A stretch of DNA of 9,427 nucleotides from Methylophaga sp. (GCF_030651745.1 NZ_JAUSCC010000087.1:1-9427), one strand, 5' to 3'. Numbered from the stretch's first letter, positions 1-6,848 are shown. Numbers and translations are program-made. Notes: generated from the sequence alone by a model not told the origin.

Positions 1-129
1 CGCTCCTATGTACTCGATCAATCACGCATCAAAGATTTACGTACCGGTGTCGAAACCGGAAACACGCAGGCGGTTCTGGATGGCGATCTGGATCAATTCA
101 TTGAAGCCTCACTCAAATCAGGTTTATAA
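1..129 (+). CDS. prfB: Peptide chain release factor 2, C-terminal end (partial)
   Basis: The first 42 codons visible, ending in TAA at 127-129, read [20 protein letters not shown] and continue to a tail ending [10 protein letters not shown]. This is the conserved C-terminus of RF2, the class I release factor that recognises UGA and UAA stop codons. The GGQ and SPF functional motifs lie upstream of the window, as does any programmed frameshift site. The gene is followed 11 nt later by lysS, the same order as in Escherichia coli and many other gammaproteobacteria, so the two are probably co-transcribed. Identification is by recognisable family sequence; only the 5' truncation by the window edge limits it. 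Confidence 0.95.
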   Translation, partial: RSYVLDQSRIKDLRTGVETGNTQAVLDGDLDQFIEASLKSGL

Positions 130-140
130 GCGAATCCAAC

Positions 141-1634
141 ATGACCCAAGAAACAGAATTTGACGAAAACCGACTGATTGCCCAACGTCGTGAAAAACTG
201 GCCGCCATTCGTGAGCAAGGCAATGCCTTCCCCAATGACTTCCGTCGCAATGTAATGAACGGCGAGTTGCAAACCGAATATGCCGAAACCGATGCTGAAC
301 AACTAAAAGCCAGTCCACGGCGCGTCGCGATTGCCGGTCGAATGATGACCAAACGGGTGATGGGTAAAGCCAGTTTCGCCAATGTGCGTGATATGTCTGG
401 TGATATGCAGCTCTATGTTGCACGTGATGAATTGCCGGAAGGCGTCTACGCACAATTCAAAACCTGGGATAACGGCGACATCATCGCTGCTGAAGGCACC
501 TTGTTCCGTACCCAAAAGGGCGAATTATCAGTGCATGTCGAAAGCATCAAATTACTGACCAAATCACTGCGTCCATTACCGGAAAAATTCCACGGCCTGT
601 CCGATATGGAAACCCGCTATCGTCAGCGTTACGTCGATCTGATCATGAACGAAGCCAGCCGTGAAACCTTCCGGATTCGTACAAAAGTGATTGATGGCGT
701 GCGTCGTTACCTGATGGACAAAGACTACCTCGAAGTCGAAACGCCAATGATGCAAGCCATTCCCGGCGGTGCCACAGCCAGACCGTTCACTACCTATCAC
801 AATGCCTTGGATATGGACCTGTTCCTGCGGATCGCACCGGAACTGTATCTGAAACGACTGATTGTCGGCGGCTTTGAACGGGTGTTTGAAATCAACCGTA
901 ATTTCCGTAATGAAGGTCTGTCTACCCGCCATAATCCCGAATTCACCATGGTCGAGTTTTATCAGGCCTATGCCGATTTTAATGATCTGATGGATCTCAC
1001 CGAAGATATGTTACGTACCGTGACCCAGAATGTACTCGGCAGCAGCCAGGTGCATTATCAAGGTCTGGATATTGATTTTGCCCAGCCATTTGAACGCATG
1101 ACCGTTAAAGATTCCATCCTGCATTTCAACCCTGATCTGAAAGCCGAACAACTCGACAGCATCGAAGCTGCCAGAGAAGTTGCCCAAGGCTTGGGCATTC
1201 CACTCAAAGACAGCTATGGTCTCGGTAAAGTGCAAATCGAGATCTTCGAAAAAACCGTCGAACATCAACTGATGCAACCGACCTTTATCACTGCCTACCC
1301 AACCGAAGTTTCACCACTGGCAAGACGTAGCGATAACGATCCGTTTGTCACCGACCGTTTTGAATTCTTCGTCGGTGGTCGTGAAATCGCCAATGGTTTC
1401 TCAGAGTTAAATGATGCTGAAGACCAGGCCGAACGTTTCAAAGCCCAAGTCGCAGAAAAAGATGCCGGTGATATCGAAGCCATGCACTACGACGCTGATT
1501 ATATCCGTGCTCTGGAATACGGCATGCCACCAACAGCAGGTGAGGGGATTGGTATTGATCGGTTGGTGATGTTGTTGACTGATTCACCTTCTATAAGAGA
1601 TGTTTTGCTGTTTCCGCATATGCGGCCTGAGTAA
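141..1634 (+). CDS. lysS: Lysyl-tRNA synthetase, class II
   Basis: This 497-aa protein charges tRNA-Lys with lysine using ATP in the cytoplasm. The N-terminal anticodon-binding OB fold spans about residues 60-145 ([19 protein letters not shown]). The catalytic class II core follows, with motif 1 around 183-204 ([18 protein letters not shown]), motif 2 around 247-273 ([11 protein letters not shown] then [10 protein letters not shown]) and motif 3 at 467-479 ([13 protein letters not shown]). The length is close to the roughly 505 aa of the E. coli enzyme and the C-terminus [11 protein letters not shown] is typical, so the gene is intact. The ATG at 141 is 11 nt after the prfB stop, without a strong Shine-Dalgarno, which suggests coupling to prfB. 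Its last 12 codons are repeated 5,280 bp downstream, marking the gene as the target of an insertion; the 3' end now present may be the copy the element brought in. Confidence 0.97.
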   Translation: MTQETEFDENRLIAQRREKLAAIREQGNAFPNDFRRNVMNGELQTEYAETDAEQLKASPRRVAIAGRMMTKRVMGKASFANVRDMSGDMQLYVARDELPEGVYAQFKTWDNGDIIAAEGTLFRTQKGELSVHVESIKLLTKSLRPLPEKFHGLSDMETRYRQRYVDLIMNEASRETFRIRTKVIDGVRRYLMDKDYLEVETPMMQAIPGGATARPFTTYHNALDMDLFLRIAPELYLKRLIVGGFERVFEINRNFRNEGLSTRHNPEFTMVEFYQAYADFNDLMDLTEDMLRTVTQNVLGSSQVHYQGLDIDFAQPFERMTVKDSILHFNPDLKAEQLDSIEAAREVAQGLGIPLKDSYGLGKVQIEIFEKTVEHQLMQPTFITAYPTEVSPLARRSDNDPFVTDRFEFFVGGREIANGFSELNDAEDQAERFKAQVAEKDAGDIEAMHYDADYIRALEYGMPPTAGEGIGIDRLVMLLTDSPSIRDVLLFPHMRPE

Positions 1635-1635
1635 A
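1597..1635 (+). repeat. lysS 3'-end direct repeat, left copy (attL-like)
   Basis: The last 39 bp of this repeat unit cover GAGATGTTTTGCTG to GCCTGAGTAAA and form the functional end of lysS. A second copy lies at 6877-6915 with 36 of 39 positions identical. The differences fall at 1613, 1616 and 1623 and are all synonymous (Phe TTT/TTC, Pro CCG/CCA, Arg CGG/AGG). Elements integrating at gene 3' ends commonly carry a copy of the end and so restore the reading frame; that is the inferred explanation here. Confidence 0.85.
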
Positions 1636-1645
1636 AATAGTTTGA

Positions 1646-1670
1646 CCTGACGGGTGCAATGCCCGTCAGG
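1646..1670 (+). terminator. Stem-loop just after lysS
   Basis: A perfect 9-bp inverted repeat, CCTGACGGG at 1646-1654 and CCCGTCAGG at 1662-1670, closes a 7-nt loop starting 11 nt after the lysS stop. The following CTTGTAACTT is only weakly U-rich, so termination may be inefficient or factor-assisted. The stem lies inside the inferred insert, so it may have travelled with the imported lysS tail, while the original terminator would be the one at 6998-7024. Confidence 0.6.
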
Positions 1671-1727
1671 CTTGTAACTTACTAAAAATCGGTTTATTGT
1701 CCGACCTTAGGATCTTAAGAAGCGGAT

Positions 1728-1753
1728 CATTCTAACTGTAAGAATGTTATAAG
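1728..1753 (+). promoter_or_regulatory. Candidate extended -10 promoter with overlapping inverted repeat
   Basis: TGTTATAAG at 1745-1753 fits an extended -10 element (TGn followed by TATAAG, 5 of 6 to consensus), about 47 nt before the next ATG. No good -35 box is visible at 17 nt. An inverted repeat, CATTCT (1728-1733) and AGAATG (1741-1746) with a 7-nt spacer, overlaps the TG of this element and could be an operator or a small hairpin. No regulator gene is seen in the insert. Short motifs like these arise by chance in AT-rich DNA. Confidence 0.3.
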
Positions 1754-1799
1754 TTTTTTGGGCTCAGGTGAGTTTTTTACACTCAGATAAGGAAGTCCA

Positions 1800-3671
1800 A
1801 TGAAGCTTCAGCAAGTACTCTCATCAATCAACCAGATTGAAAAATCCAAGTTTATTACCTGTCTAGATAAGCTCTGTACCTCAGCAGAGAAATCTAACAA
1901 ATCTATATCTGAAGCCTTAAAGAAAGTTAATAAACACATCAAAGACGCTAATGGTATTGAAATAACTCTTTTATTCAATACGGTCTCATCAGAATATAAA
2001 TCTTCAATTCAATCACAGCTAGCAATGGCTGGTGCCTCAACAGGACTATTAATAAACATATTAACTCGAGATGGTAATGCCGTAGCACGGACGACATGGA
2101 TTGAACAGTTATATACAAGAGAACAAGAACGGCTGGAACAACTCTCTCAAGAACTTAAAAATGAAATCGATAAAGTTGAAACTGAAAATTATGATCATAT
2201 TCATCGTCTAAGTATTTTTCGAAACTGTTTAGAAATTGCTTACAAAAACGATCTTTTAGCAAACAGACAAGCAAATATTTCAGATGATGAACGAAGTATT
2301 TTAAATACTTTGGCACACGAACTTAAAATTTCGCAGGATGAAGCTGCTGCTATTGAACACCTTTCAGATCCAATAAAAGCAGGTAAAGAAACCGTTGAAG
2401 CATGCCTACAAACTCTCCGTGAAATGGGCGTGATTTTTATCAACAGGCGTACCTCAGAAGTTTTAATTCCAGATGAAATCATTCTTGTTTTAAATGAAAT
2501 AAAGAATAAAGAGTTAGCAGATAAATATTTATTACGTATTTTGCGATGCATGTCTGATGCAGAATTATCCAATATTCTTAAAAGTTACGATAAGCGTTTT
2601 CGAGGAATAAGCCGTATCGAGAAAATCAATACGATTTTGAATGCTGGAATTAACATCAGAGATATTTTATCAACTGATTTATTTGACAAAGATGAAAATC
2701 AAAATCAACGTAAAGAGCGTCTCAAAGACTTAATTAATGAACTTGATATCCCTGCGGAAAGATTAGGAACCACCCTGGAAGAGCGGATTAATATCATTAT
2801 TGAAAGTTTAAGAACCGCAACAGAACGTGAATTCAATTCCATAAGTGCTACCAGCTATAAAGAGCTTTTCGAAGCATTGGAAACTAATTTTAATAATTTG
2901 AATAATGAGATAGATGAAACATTGGCTCAACGCCTGAGAAGGGAATTTGAACTCGAAGATACTGAAGAACTGGACACGGAAAGGTTACGAGCTCTTTCAA
3001 TTACACCCCACGATATTCTTTATCTTTTATCTAATGAAGAAATAAAGAACCTTAGAGATAGTATGAAGCTGTCTAGAAAAGGCAATCCGAGAAAAATTAT
3101 TTTGGAAGCTTTCGAGAGTGCTAATGACAAGTTAATCGAAAATTTTGGTCTGCTTTCGCGACGCGATTTAGCTGGCTTAAAAGCGGCAGGTGTGGAGATC
3201 ACTGAATCTGAACTTGGCAGCAAATTTGAAGAAACAATAAAAGCAATATTAGAAGGCCTAGAACTCGACGTTGATGAAGAGCTTAGAAAGACCTTGAATA
3301 CCGCCAAAGATAAAGCCGATATTCTGATTTCACTTAGCGAAAATGATGTGATTATCGGTGAAGCAAAATCATTCAAAAATGGTGATTATGCAAAATATTC
3401 CTCTACATCAAGACAAGTGAAAGCCTACGCTAATCGTTGTGAGAGCCAAGGCAAACGGGTTGCACAAGTATTGATCATTGCTCCAGCTTTTTCTGCTGAT
3501 TTTATTGAATCAGCTGCAATGGACACCGACATCAATATCTCATTATTGACTGCAGATGGCCTCAAGCTGATTTACGACACCTACAAAACGAAACGTAAAC
3601 CTAATTTCTCAGCAAAGTTACTCACAAAAGGTGGGTTATTAAAAGCTGAATTGATAGCGAAGAACTTATGA
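1800..3671 (+). CDS. PD-(D/E)xK nuclease-domain protein, uncharacterised
   Basis: I do not recognise a named family for this 623-aa soluble protein. Its C-terminus has the order expected of a restriction-endonuclease-like PD-(D/E)xK fold: Glu477/478 in KFEETI, Asp507 in KADILI, Glu521-Ala-Lys523 in IIGEAKSF, and Gln539 in RQVKAY, followed by a hydrophobic strand (AQVLIIAPAF). It probably cleaves or binds DNA. The rest is largely helical and charged, with a predicted coiled-coil-like stretch at about 105-130 and several segments resembling SAP-type DNA-binding helices (about 254-290, 307-337 and 414-440). Residues 155-190 have a TerB-like look, but this is weak. The start ATG has a good Shine-Dalgarno, AAGGAAG at 1789-1795. 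The stop is followed after 2 nt by a REP-like palindrome, and a zinc-ribbon gene starts 56 nt downstream on the same strand. Nuclease fold is fairly sure; a role in phage or plasmid defence is inference from context. Confidence 0.8.
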   Translation: MKLQQVLSSINQIEKSKFITCLDKLCTSAEKSNKSISEALKKVNKHIKDANGIEITLLFNTVSSEYKSSIQSQLAMAGASTGLLINILTRDGNAVARTTWIEQLYTREQERLEQLSQELKNEIDKVETENYDHIHRLSIFRNCLEIAYKNDLLANRQANISDDERSILNTLAHELKISQDEAAAIEHLSDPIKAGKETVEACLQTLREMGVIFINRRTSEVLIPDEIILVLNEIKNKELADKYLLRILRCMSDAELSNILKSYDKRFRGISRIEKINTILNAGINIRDILSTDLFDKDENQNQRKERLKDLINELDIPAERLGTTLEERINIIIESLRTATEREFNSISATSYKELFEALETNFNNLNNEIDETLAQRLRREFELEDTEELDTERLRALSITPHDILYLLSNEEIKNLRDSMKLSRKGNPRKIILEAFESANDKLIENFGLLSRRDLAGLKAAGVEITESELGSKFEETIKAILEGLELDVDEELRKTLNTAKDKADILISLSENDVIIGEAKSFKNGDYAKYSSTSRQVKAYANRCESQGKRVAQVLIIAPAFSADFIESAAMDTDINISLLTADGLKLIYDTYKTKRKPNFSAKLLTKGGLLKAELIAKNL

Positions 3672-3673
3672 AT

Positions 3674-3696
3674 ATCAAGCTGGCTGATCCTTTGAT
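3674..3696 (-). repeat. REP-like palindrome R1
   Basis: Read on the minus strand this is ATCAAAGGATCAGCCAGCTT plus GAT, a close relative of the ends of the transposase unit at 4869-4895 and 5651-5682. Outer arms ATCAA and TTGAT are complementary. It starts 2 nt after the stop codon of the nuclease gene and could also act as a 3' mRNA structure. Confidence 0.65.
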
Positions 3697-3727
3697 TCTT
3701 GTTAGCCGTATCTAAGAGAAATAGCAG

Positions 3728-4600
3728 ATGAAAGAAGAAAAAGAGCATGATGTAGTTGAAGAGCCGAAATTTGAAACCGTATCGGATTTCTTAGAAGCCA
3801 CTCCCCCAAATAGTGTGTCACATATTTCAGATCTCTCTGAGCATAAGTATATAAATGGTTATTGGCGTAACATCTTGAACACACCAGATATTCAGCTGCA
3901 TTGCCCGAGTGACTCTTGTAATGGTGTTCGTTTTTTTAGATGTATATCTGAAAAAGCTCAGGAGCTAAAGACTGAGTATAAATTTATCTACCTCACCTAT
4001 AGATGTTCAAATTGCCAAACAGACCAGAAAACCTATTCTATAGCTGCACGTATTAATGAAGGTGGAAAGTCAACAGGCGAACTATGGAAATTTGGGGAAC
4101 TGCCAGCTTTTGGTCCTCCCACACCGGCCCGGTTAGTTAAATTAATCGGACCAGATAGAGAGTCTTTCTTAAAAGGAAGAAGGTGTGAGAATCAAGGGCT
4201 AGGGATTGGTGCTTTTATATATTATCGTCGAGTAGTCGAAAATCAAAAGAATCGAATTCTAGAAGAAATAATTAAAGTTTCGGAAAAATTGGGTGCTCCA
4301 AAAGTAAAAATAGAAACCCTCAAGGCGGCGGTATCTGAAACTCAATTTAGTAGAGCTCTAGATATGGCTAAAGATGTGATACCCGAAAGCCTTCTAATTA
4401 ACGGCCATAGTCCAATTTTATTGTTACATAGTGCGCTAAGTGAAGGAGTTCACGCTCTATCTGATGAAGACTGTCTTGAGCTAGCAAGCAGCATTCGTAT
4501 TGTTCTTGGCGAGCTTTCCGAGCGACTTTCCCAAGCATTAAAAGATGAGGCTGAACTAACTAAGGCACTTTCGACTTTAATGAATCACAAAAAAGGCTAA
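3728..4600 (+). CDS. Zinc-ribbon protein of unknown function, DUF4145-like
   Basis: This is a 290-aa soluble protein. After a charged N-terminus there is a probable zinc ribbon built from Cys59 and Cys64 (HCPSDSC), possibly Cys72, and Cys93/Cys96 (YRCSNC). The second half is helical; the segment FLKGRRCENQGLGIGAFIYY (147-166) followed by RRVVENQKNRI recalls the DUF4145 type of helical domain, which is often found near or fused to restriction and defence nucleases. I hold that family link only tentatively. The ATG at 3728 has a purine-rich stretch (AAGAGA, 3714-3719) at suitable spacing. It lies 56 nt behind the nuclease gene on the same strand, separated by a REP-like element, and may be in one transcript. 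Partnership with the nuclease is inference. The stop codon is followed after 1 nt by another palindrome. Confidence 0.75.
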   Translation: MKEEKEHDVVEEPKFETVSDFLEATPPNSVSHISDLSEHKYINGYWRNILNTPDIQLHCPSDSCNGVRFFRCISEKAQELKTEYKFIYLTYRCSNCQTDQKTYSIAARINEGGKSTGELWKFGELPAFGPPTPARLVKLIGPDRESFLKGRRCENQGLGIGAFIYYRRVVENQKNRILEEIIKVSEKLGAPKVKIETLKAAVSETQFSRALDMAKDVIPESLLINGHSPILLLHSALSEGVHALSDEDCLELASSIRIVLGELSERLSQALKDEAELTKALSTLMNHKKG

Positions 4601-4601
4601 C

Positions 4602-4635
4602 AAATCAAAAGGGTCAGACTTTGACCCTATTGATT
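4602..4635 (+). repeat. REP-like palindrome R2, possible terminator
   Basis: A long hairpin: AATCAA (4603-4608) pairs with TTGATT (4630-4635), one A-A mismatch follows, then AGGGTCA (4610-4616) pairs with TGACCCT (4622-4628) around a 5-nt loop. It begins directly after the zinc-ribbon gene stop at 4600. It shares the outer arms and GGGTCAG core with R3 and R5. It may limit read-through or protect the mRNA 3' end, though no U-tract follows. Confidence 0.75.
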
Positions 4636-4643
4636 CCATAAGC

Positions 4644-4675
4644 GATCAATTCTAAGGGGGCAAAGTCGACTGATT
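4644..4675 (+). repeat. REP-like sequence R2b (degenerate)
   Basis: The stretch holds ATCAA at its left, then GGGGGCAAAGTCGACTGATT on the right. The core matches a site at 6813-6836 (GGGCAGACTCGACTGATC) and is a degenerate relative of the GGGGTCAG family. It sits 8 nt after R2, a paired arrangement also seen at 6813-6874. Confidence 0.55.
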
Positions 4676-4718
4676 CTTCGATTTCGGTCACTTATAAGCC
4701 AGCGCCAGAGATAACGCG

Positions 4719-4868
4719 TCAGTCTTCGGTGTCGGCGTTTTCTCGATCAACGTTTTCACTGCCTCGTGCCGAAAGAAAAGTACCAAATGCCTGCAACTTG
4801 GGGATGTGCTCACAAAAGGTGCGAACAGCGACCAATAACGGCACTGCCACCAACATGCCCACTACGCG
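4719..4868 (-). pseudogene. AI-2E-type (PerM-like) transporter, C-terminal fragment
   Basis: On the minus strand, 49 codons ending in TGA (4719-4721) read RVVGMLVAVPLLVAVRTFCE and continue HIPKLQAFGTFLSARG before a polar tail. The GMLVAVPLL pattern followed by an amphipathic helix and a short polar tail is what the last membrane segment and C-terminus of AI-2E exporter family proteins (PF01594) look like; full members are about 350 aa with seven or eight membrane segments. Homology stops at 4868, the base next to palindrome R3, so the rest of the gene is absent here. Base composition is richer in G and C than the neighbouring island genes, suggesting a different source. It is a non-functional remnant. 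The family call is from pattern memory and is moderately sure. Confidence 0.5.
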
Positions 4869-4895
4869 AAATCAAGGGGGCAGCCAACTTGATTT
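4869..4895 (+). repeat. REP-like palindrome R3, left end of the transposase unit
   Basis: AAATCAAG (4869-4876) and CTTGATTT (4888-4895) form a perfect 8-bp inverted repeat around an 11-nt loop containing GGGGCAGCC. The first 22 bp match the reverse complement of 5661-5682 at 20 positions. It is therefore both a hairpin in itself and one member of an inverted pair around the transposase gene. Confidence 0.8.
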
Positions 4896-4924
4896 GGTTT
4901 AACTCCATAAACTGATGCTATAAA
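4894..4924 (+). promoter_or_regulatory. Candidate transposase promoter
   Basis: TATAAA at 4919-4924 is a good -10 candidate. A TTGGTT at 4894-4899 lies 19 nt upstream, somewhat far, and TTTAAC at 4898-4903 is too near at 15 nt. A start site around 4931 would give a leader of about 30 nt with AAGGA at 4947-4951. Confidence 0.3.
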
Positions 4925-4960
4925 GTAACCAAAATCTTATCGCTACAAGGATGTAACGAC

Positions 4961-5671
4961 ATGGCAAGACTTCCTCGATTGGTATTACCCGATCAGCCTC
5001 TGCACATCATGCATCGAGGCAATAATCGTCAAAACATATTTGAAAATGAAGAGGATATGGCTCGTATTCTCAATGATATTGCAGAGTCATTAGCTAAAGC
5101 CTACTGCCAGCTTCATGCCTATGTCATCATGACAAATCACCTGCATTTACTCCTTAGCCCCAAAGATAAACACGAACTTGCTGTATTTATGCAGTCGATG
5201 ACGAATCGTTATGTGAGATATTTTAATGCCACCCGAAAACGCACTGGCACCATTTGGGAAGGGCGTTTCAAATCCTGCCTGATAGACAGTAACAGTTATC
5301 TTTTTAGGCTATACAACTATATTGAAATGAATCCTGTAAAAGCCGAAATGGTAAAAGAAATCCACGAGTATCCTTGGTCCAGTTATCATCACAACGCACT
5401 TGGTGAAGTAGATCAGCTGATAACAGAGCATCCACTTTATTTTGAGCTGGCAGCCACCAAAGAAGAAAGAGCTAGCCGTTATAATTTAATGATGGACAAA
5501 ATGGCGGTAGGGAAAGAAAATCAAAAAATTACTGAAGCCACTCTTCGCGGAGAGGTACTAGGCAATGAAAATTTTCAAACTTGGGTCTGCAAACAAACTG
5601 GAAGACCAGCTACATTAACATCTCACGGAGGGGATAGAAAAAGTGCGAAATATCAAAACCAAGTTGGCTGA
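4961..5671 (+). CDS. REP-associated tyrosine transposase (RAYT, Y1 HUH family)
   Basis: This 236-aa protein belongs to the Y1 HUH transposase superfamily (IS200/IS605 TnpA-like) that nicks and joins single-stranded DNA at REP hairpins. The start PRLVLPDQPLHIMHRGNNRQ is characteristic. The metal-binding HxH pair is His60/His62 in MTNHLHLLLSP, and the catalytic tyrosine is most likely Tyr120 in YNYIEMNPVKA. GTIWEGRFKSCLID at 96-109 is the usual conserved block before it. The C-terminal part contains GRPATLTSHGGDRKSAKY, of the kind seen in RAYT tails. All key residues are present, so it may be active. The ATG is preceded by AAGGA at 4947-4951, 9 nt upstream. The gene is bracketed by inverted REP-like palindromes, and further relatives lie through the island, so it is the probable enzyme for this repeat family. 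Confidence 0.9.
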   Translation: MARLPRLVLPDQPLHIMHRGNNRQNIFENEEDMARILNDIAESLAKAYCQLHAYVIMTNHLHLLLSPKDKHELAVFMQSMTNRYVRYFNATRKRTGTIWEGRFKSCLIDSNSYLFRLYNYIEMNPVKAEMVKEIHEYPWSSYHHNALGEVDQLITEHPLYFELAATKEERASRYNLMMDKMAVGKENQKITEATLRGEVLGNENFQTWVCKQTGRPATLTSHGGDRKSAKYQNQVG

Positions 5672-5682
5672 CTCCTTGATTT
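5651..5682 (-). repeat. REP-like palindrome R4, right end of the transposase unit
   Basis: The reverse complement of 5661-5682 matches R3 at 20 of 22 positions, and similarity continues less well towards 5651. Short outer arms ATCAA and TTGAT enclose the core. The TGA stop of the transposase gene (5669-5671) lies inside it, so the repeat encodes the last residues of the protein. Confidence 0.8.
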
Positions 5683-5709
5683 CCCAATAAAAATACTTAT
5701 AGGCACACT

Positions 5710-5940
5710 ATGGAATTAGAGTTCTTTTCAGCGTCGTTAATCAACTTAATTATTAATCTTAGCTATTCAATCATCGCGATTGTGGTTAGCGTTTATGCCT
5801 TATTTTGGGTCGATAAAAAGTTACTAAAAGAAATAGACATTGAAACAGAACTAAAAAAAGGCAATATTGCAGTCGCTATTTTTGCCTCCTCTATCTTAAT
5901 GTTTGTTGCCATTGTTATCGCTTTTGGCTTTAAGGGGTGA
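5710..5940 (+). CDS. DUF350 family small membrane protein
   Basis: The 76-aa product has two membrane segments, about residues 11-33 and 54-73, separated by a charged loop. The sequence ETELKKGNIAVAIFASSILM matches the DUF350 signature (acidic-basic linker, a GN-x-AVA turn, then a hydrophobic helix). DUF350 proteins, including E. coli YjfL, are inner-membrane proteins of unknown biochemical role, frequently encoded beside peptide-bond-forming or peptide-cleaving enzymes; many have two or more copies of the unit, so this is a minimal one. The ATG is preceded by a weak AGG at 5701-5703. The stop overlaps the next gene's annotated GTG, which indicates tight coupling to the transglutaminase-like protein. 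Confidence 0.75.
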   Translation: MELEFFSASLINLIINLSYSIIAIVVSVYALFWVDKKLLKEIDIETELKKGNIAVAIFASSILMFVAIVIAFGFKG

Positions 5941-5945
5941 GTTCA

Positions 5946-6806
5946 TTGTTTGCAAAGCTTAAAGCGTTTGCATTTTGGACATGCTTCCTTATTTTTGTCA
6001 TTGCTATCACGAATTTAAAAGAGAATTCACAAGATAGCGATGTACAGCAAAAAATTGACATTGCTCTGCATGACTTTGACGATGAATTAAAATTATTCTC
6101 ACCTAAAGGCCAATCTCTTCTTGTTTTACCGACAGGTGAACGATGGTCAGATGATTACATTCAGCAATTATTAAAGCCGCTGTACGACAAGAGCGGTGCA
6201 TTTGAATTCACATATAATCACACTAAAACCATTGCCATGTCGGCTCAAGGCGTCAACCGTTCTCACTTTTTAGTCAACGCTTTTTTAGAAGGTTATCAAC
6301 CCTTTACTGTCGAAAACGTTATGATGCCACTCTATGTGCTTGCCCAGAGAAAAACGTATATGCTCGATTCCATACAGTACAGCGGGCGTGAAGAAGTGTG
6401 GCAATCGAGTCGTGAGGCTTTTTTATTTCCTAGGGGAGATTGTGAAGATCATGCGCTTGCGCTTGCTGATTGGTTAATCGCCATGAATGAAGACGCCAGA
6501 GTTGTCCTTGGTGATATGGACGGCAATGGTCATGCATGGGTCGTACTATTCAAAAATGGTAAAGAATATCTACTAGAAGCAACTAGAAAAAATAGAGTCG
6601 AACGAAATAAACCCTATCCCCTTGCTAAGTTATATCCTGACTATCACCCCACTTTTATGTTCAATCGACAATGGTTTTGGATGAATACAGGCAGTAAATA
6701 TACGACCGATTACTCTGGGAAACACTGGGAACGGACGAGTGAGTATAGTAATGAAGCTATGCGCGATCTCAGTTCGAATAACTCGTTTGTAACAGATGAA
6801 TTATAG
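5946..6806 (+). CDS. Membrane-anchored transglutaminase-like cysteine protein
   Basis: The protein has an N-terminal hydrophobic anchor (FAFWTCFLIFVIAI) followed by a domain that should lie outside the cytoplasm. The papain-like transglutaminase triad is visible, numbering from a GTG at 5937: Cys169 in PRGDCEDHALALADWL, His199 in GNGHAWVVLF, and an acidic residue at Glu214 in YLLEATRKN. Such domains act as peptidases or amide-bond-forming enzymes; the substrate is unknown. Two starts are possible. GTG 5937 (289 aa) overlaps the DUF350 stop by 3 nt, but the Shine-Dalgarno AAGGGG (5932-5937) runs into it. TTG 5946 (286 aa) is 8 nt from the same site, so I prefer it. The tail from about 225 to the end is unassigned. 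The gene ends at a REP-like sequence and probably forms one transcript with the DUF350 gene. Confidence 0.75.
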   Translation: MFAKLKAFAFWTCFLIFVIAITNLKENSQDSDVQQKIDIALHDFDDELKLFSPKGQSLLVLPTGERWSDDYIQQLLKPLYDKSGAFEFTYNHTKTIAMSAQGVNRSHFLVNAFLEGYQPFTVENVMMPLYVLAQRKTYMLDSIQYSGREEVWQSSREAFLFPRGDCEDHALALADWLIAMNEDARVVLGDMDGNGHAWVVLFKNGKEYLLEATRKNRVERNKPYPLAKLYPDYHPTFMFNRQWFWMNTGSKYTTDYSGKHWERTSEYSNEAMRDLSSNNSFVTDEL

Positions 6807-6812
6807 GCAATA

Positions 6813-6836
6813 GGATTGGGCAGACTCGACTGATCT
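6813..6836 (+). repeat. REP-like sequence R4b (degenerate)
   Basis: GGGCAGACTCGACTGATC here matches 4656-4673 (GGGGCAAAGTCGACTGATT) at most positions. It begins 6 nt after the stop of the transglutaminase-like gene and is followed 12 nt later by R5, repeating the paired arrangement seen at 4602-4675. Confidence 0.55.
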
Positions 6837-6848
6837 TTCCTCACACTG

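Larger units (their letters stand above)
4869..5682 (+). mobile_element. RAYT unit bounded by inverted REP-like ends
   Basis: The transposase gene at 4961-5671 is flanked by inverted copies of the same palindrome, R3 on the left and R4 on the right. The right copy overlaps the last codons and stop of the gene. RAYTs are domesticated relatives of IS200/IS605 TnpA and are characteristically found between inverted REPs, which fits. Outside R3 lies a truncated transporter fragment, consistent with a sharp element boundary at 4868/4869. Whether the unit is mobile as a whole is not known; RAYT genes are usually stable while their REPs spread. Confidence 0.65.

Noticed and set aside
576..932. 118-codon open frame on the minus strand inside lysS
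   Set aside because: It is antisense to conserved synthetase sequence and shows no family likeness; a shadow of lysS codon use.
1636..1800. tRNA gene or a small RNA at the island's left edge
   Set aside because: I found no cloverleaf or TPsiC-type sequence; only a stem-loop and a possible promoter.
3020..3376. 118-codon open frame on the minus strand inside the nuclease gene
   Set aside because: Serine-rich composition reflects the complement of Glu/Leu-rich helical coding; no ribosome site or motif.
4601..4960. CRISPR array or integron attC-type site suggested by repeated palindromes
   Set aside because: Repeats are not regularly spaced, vary in sequence and orientation, and lack attC core sites; REP-like elements tied to the RAYT explain them better.
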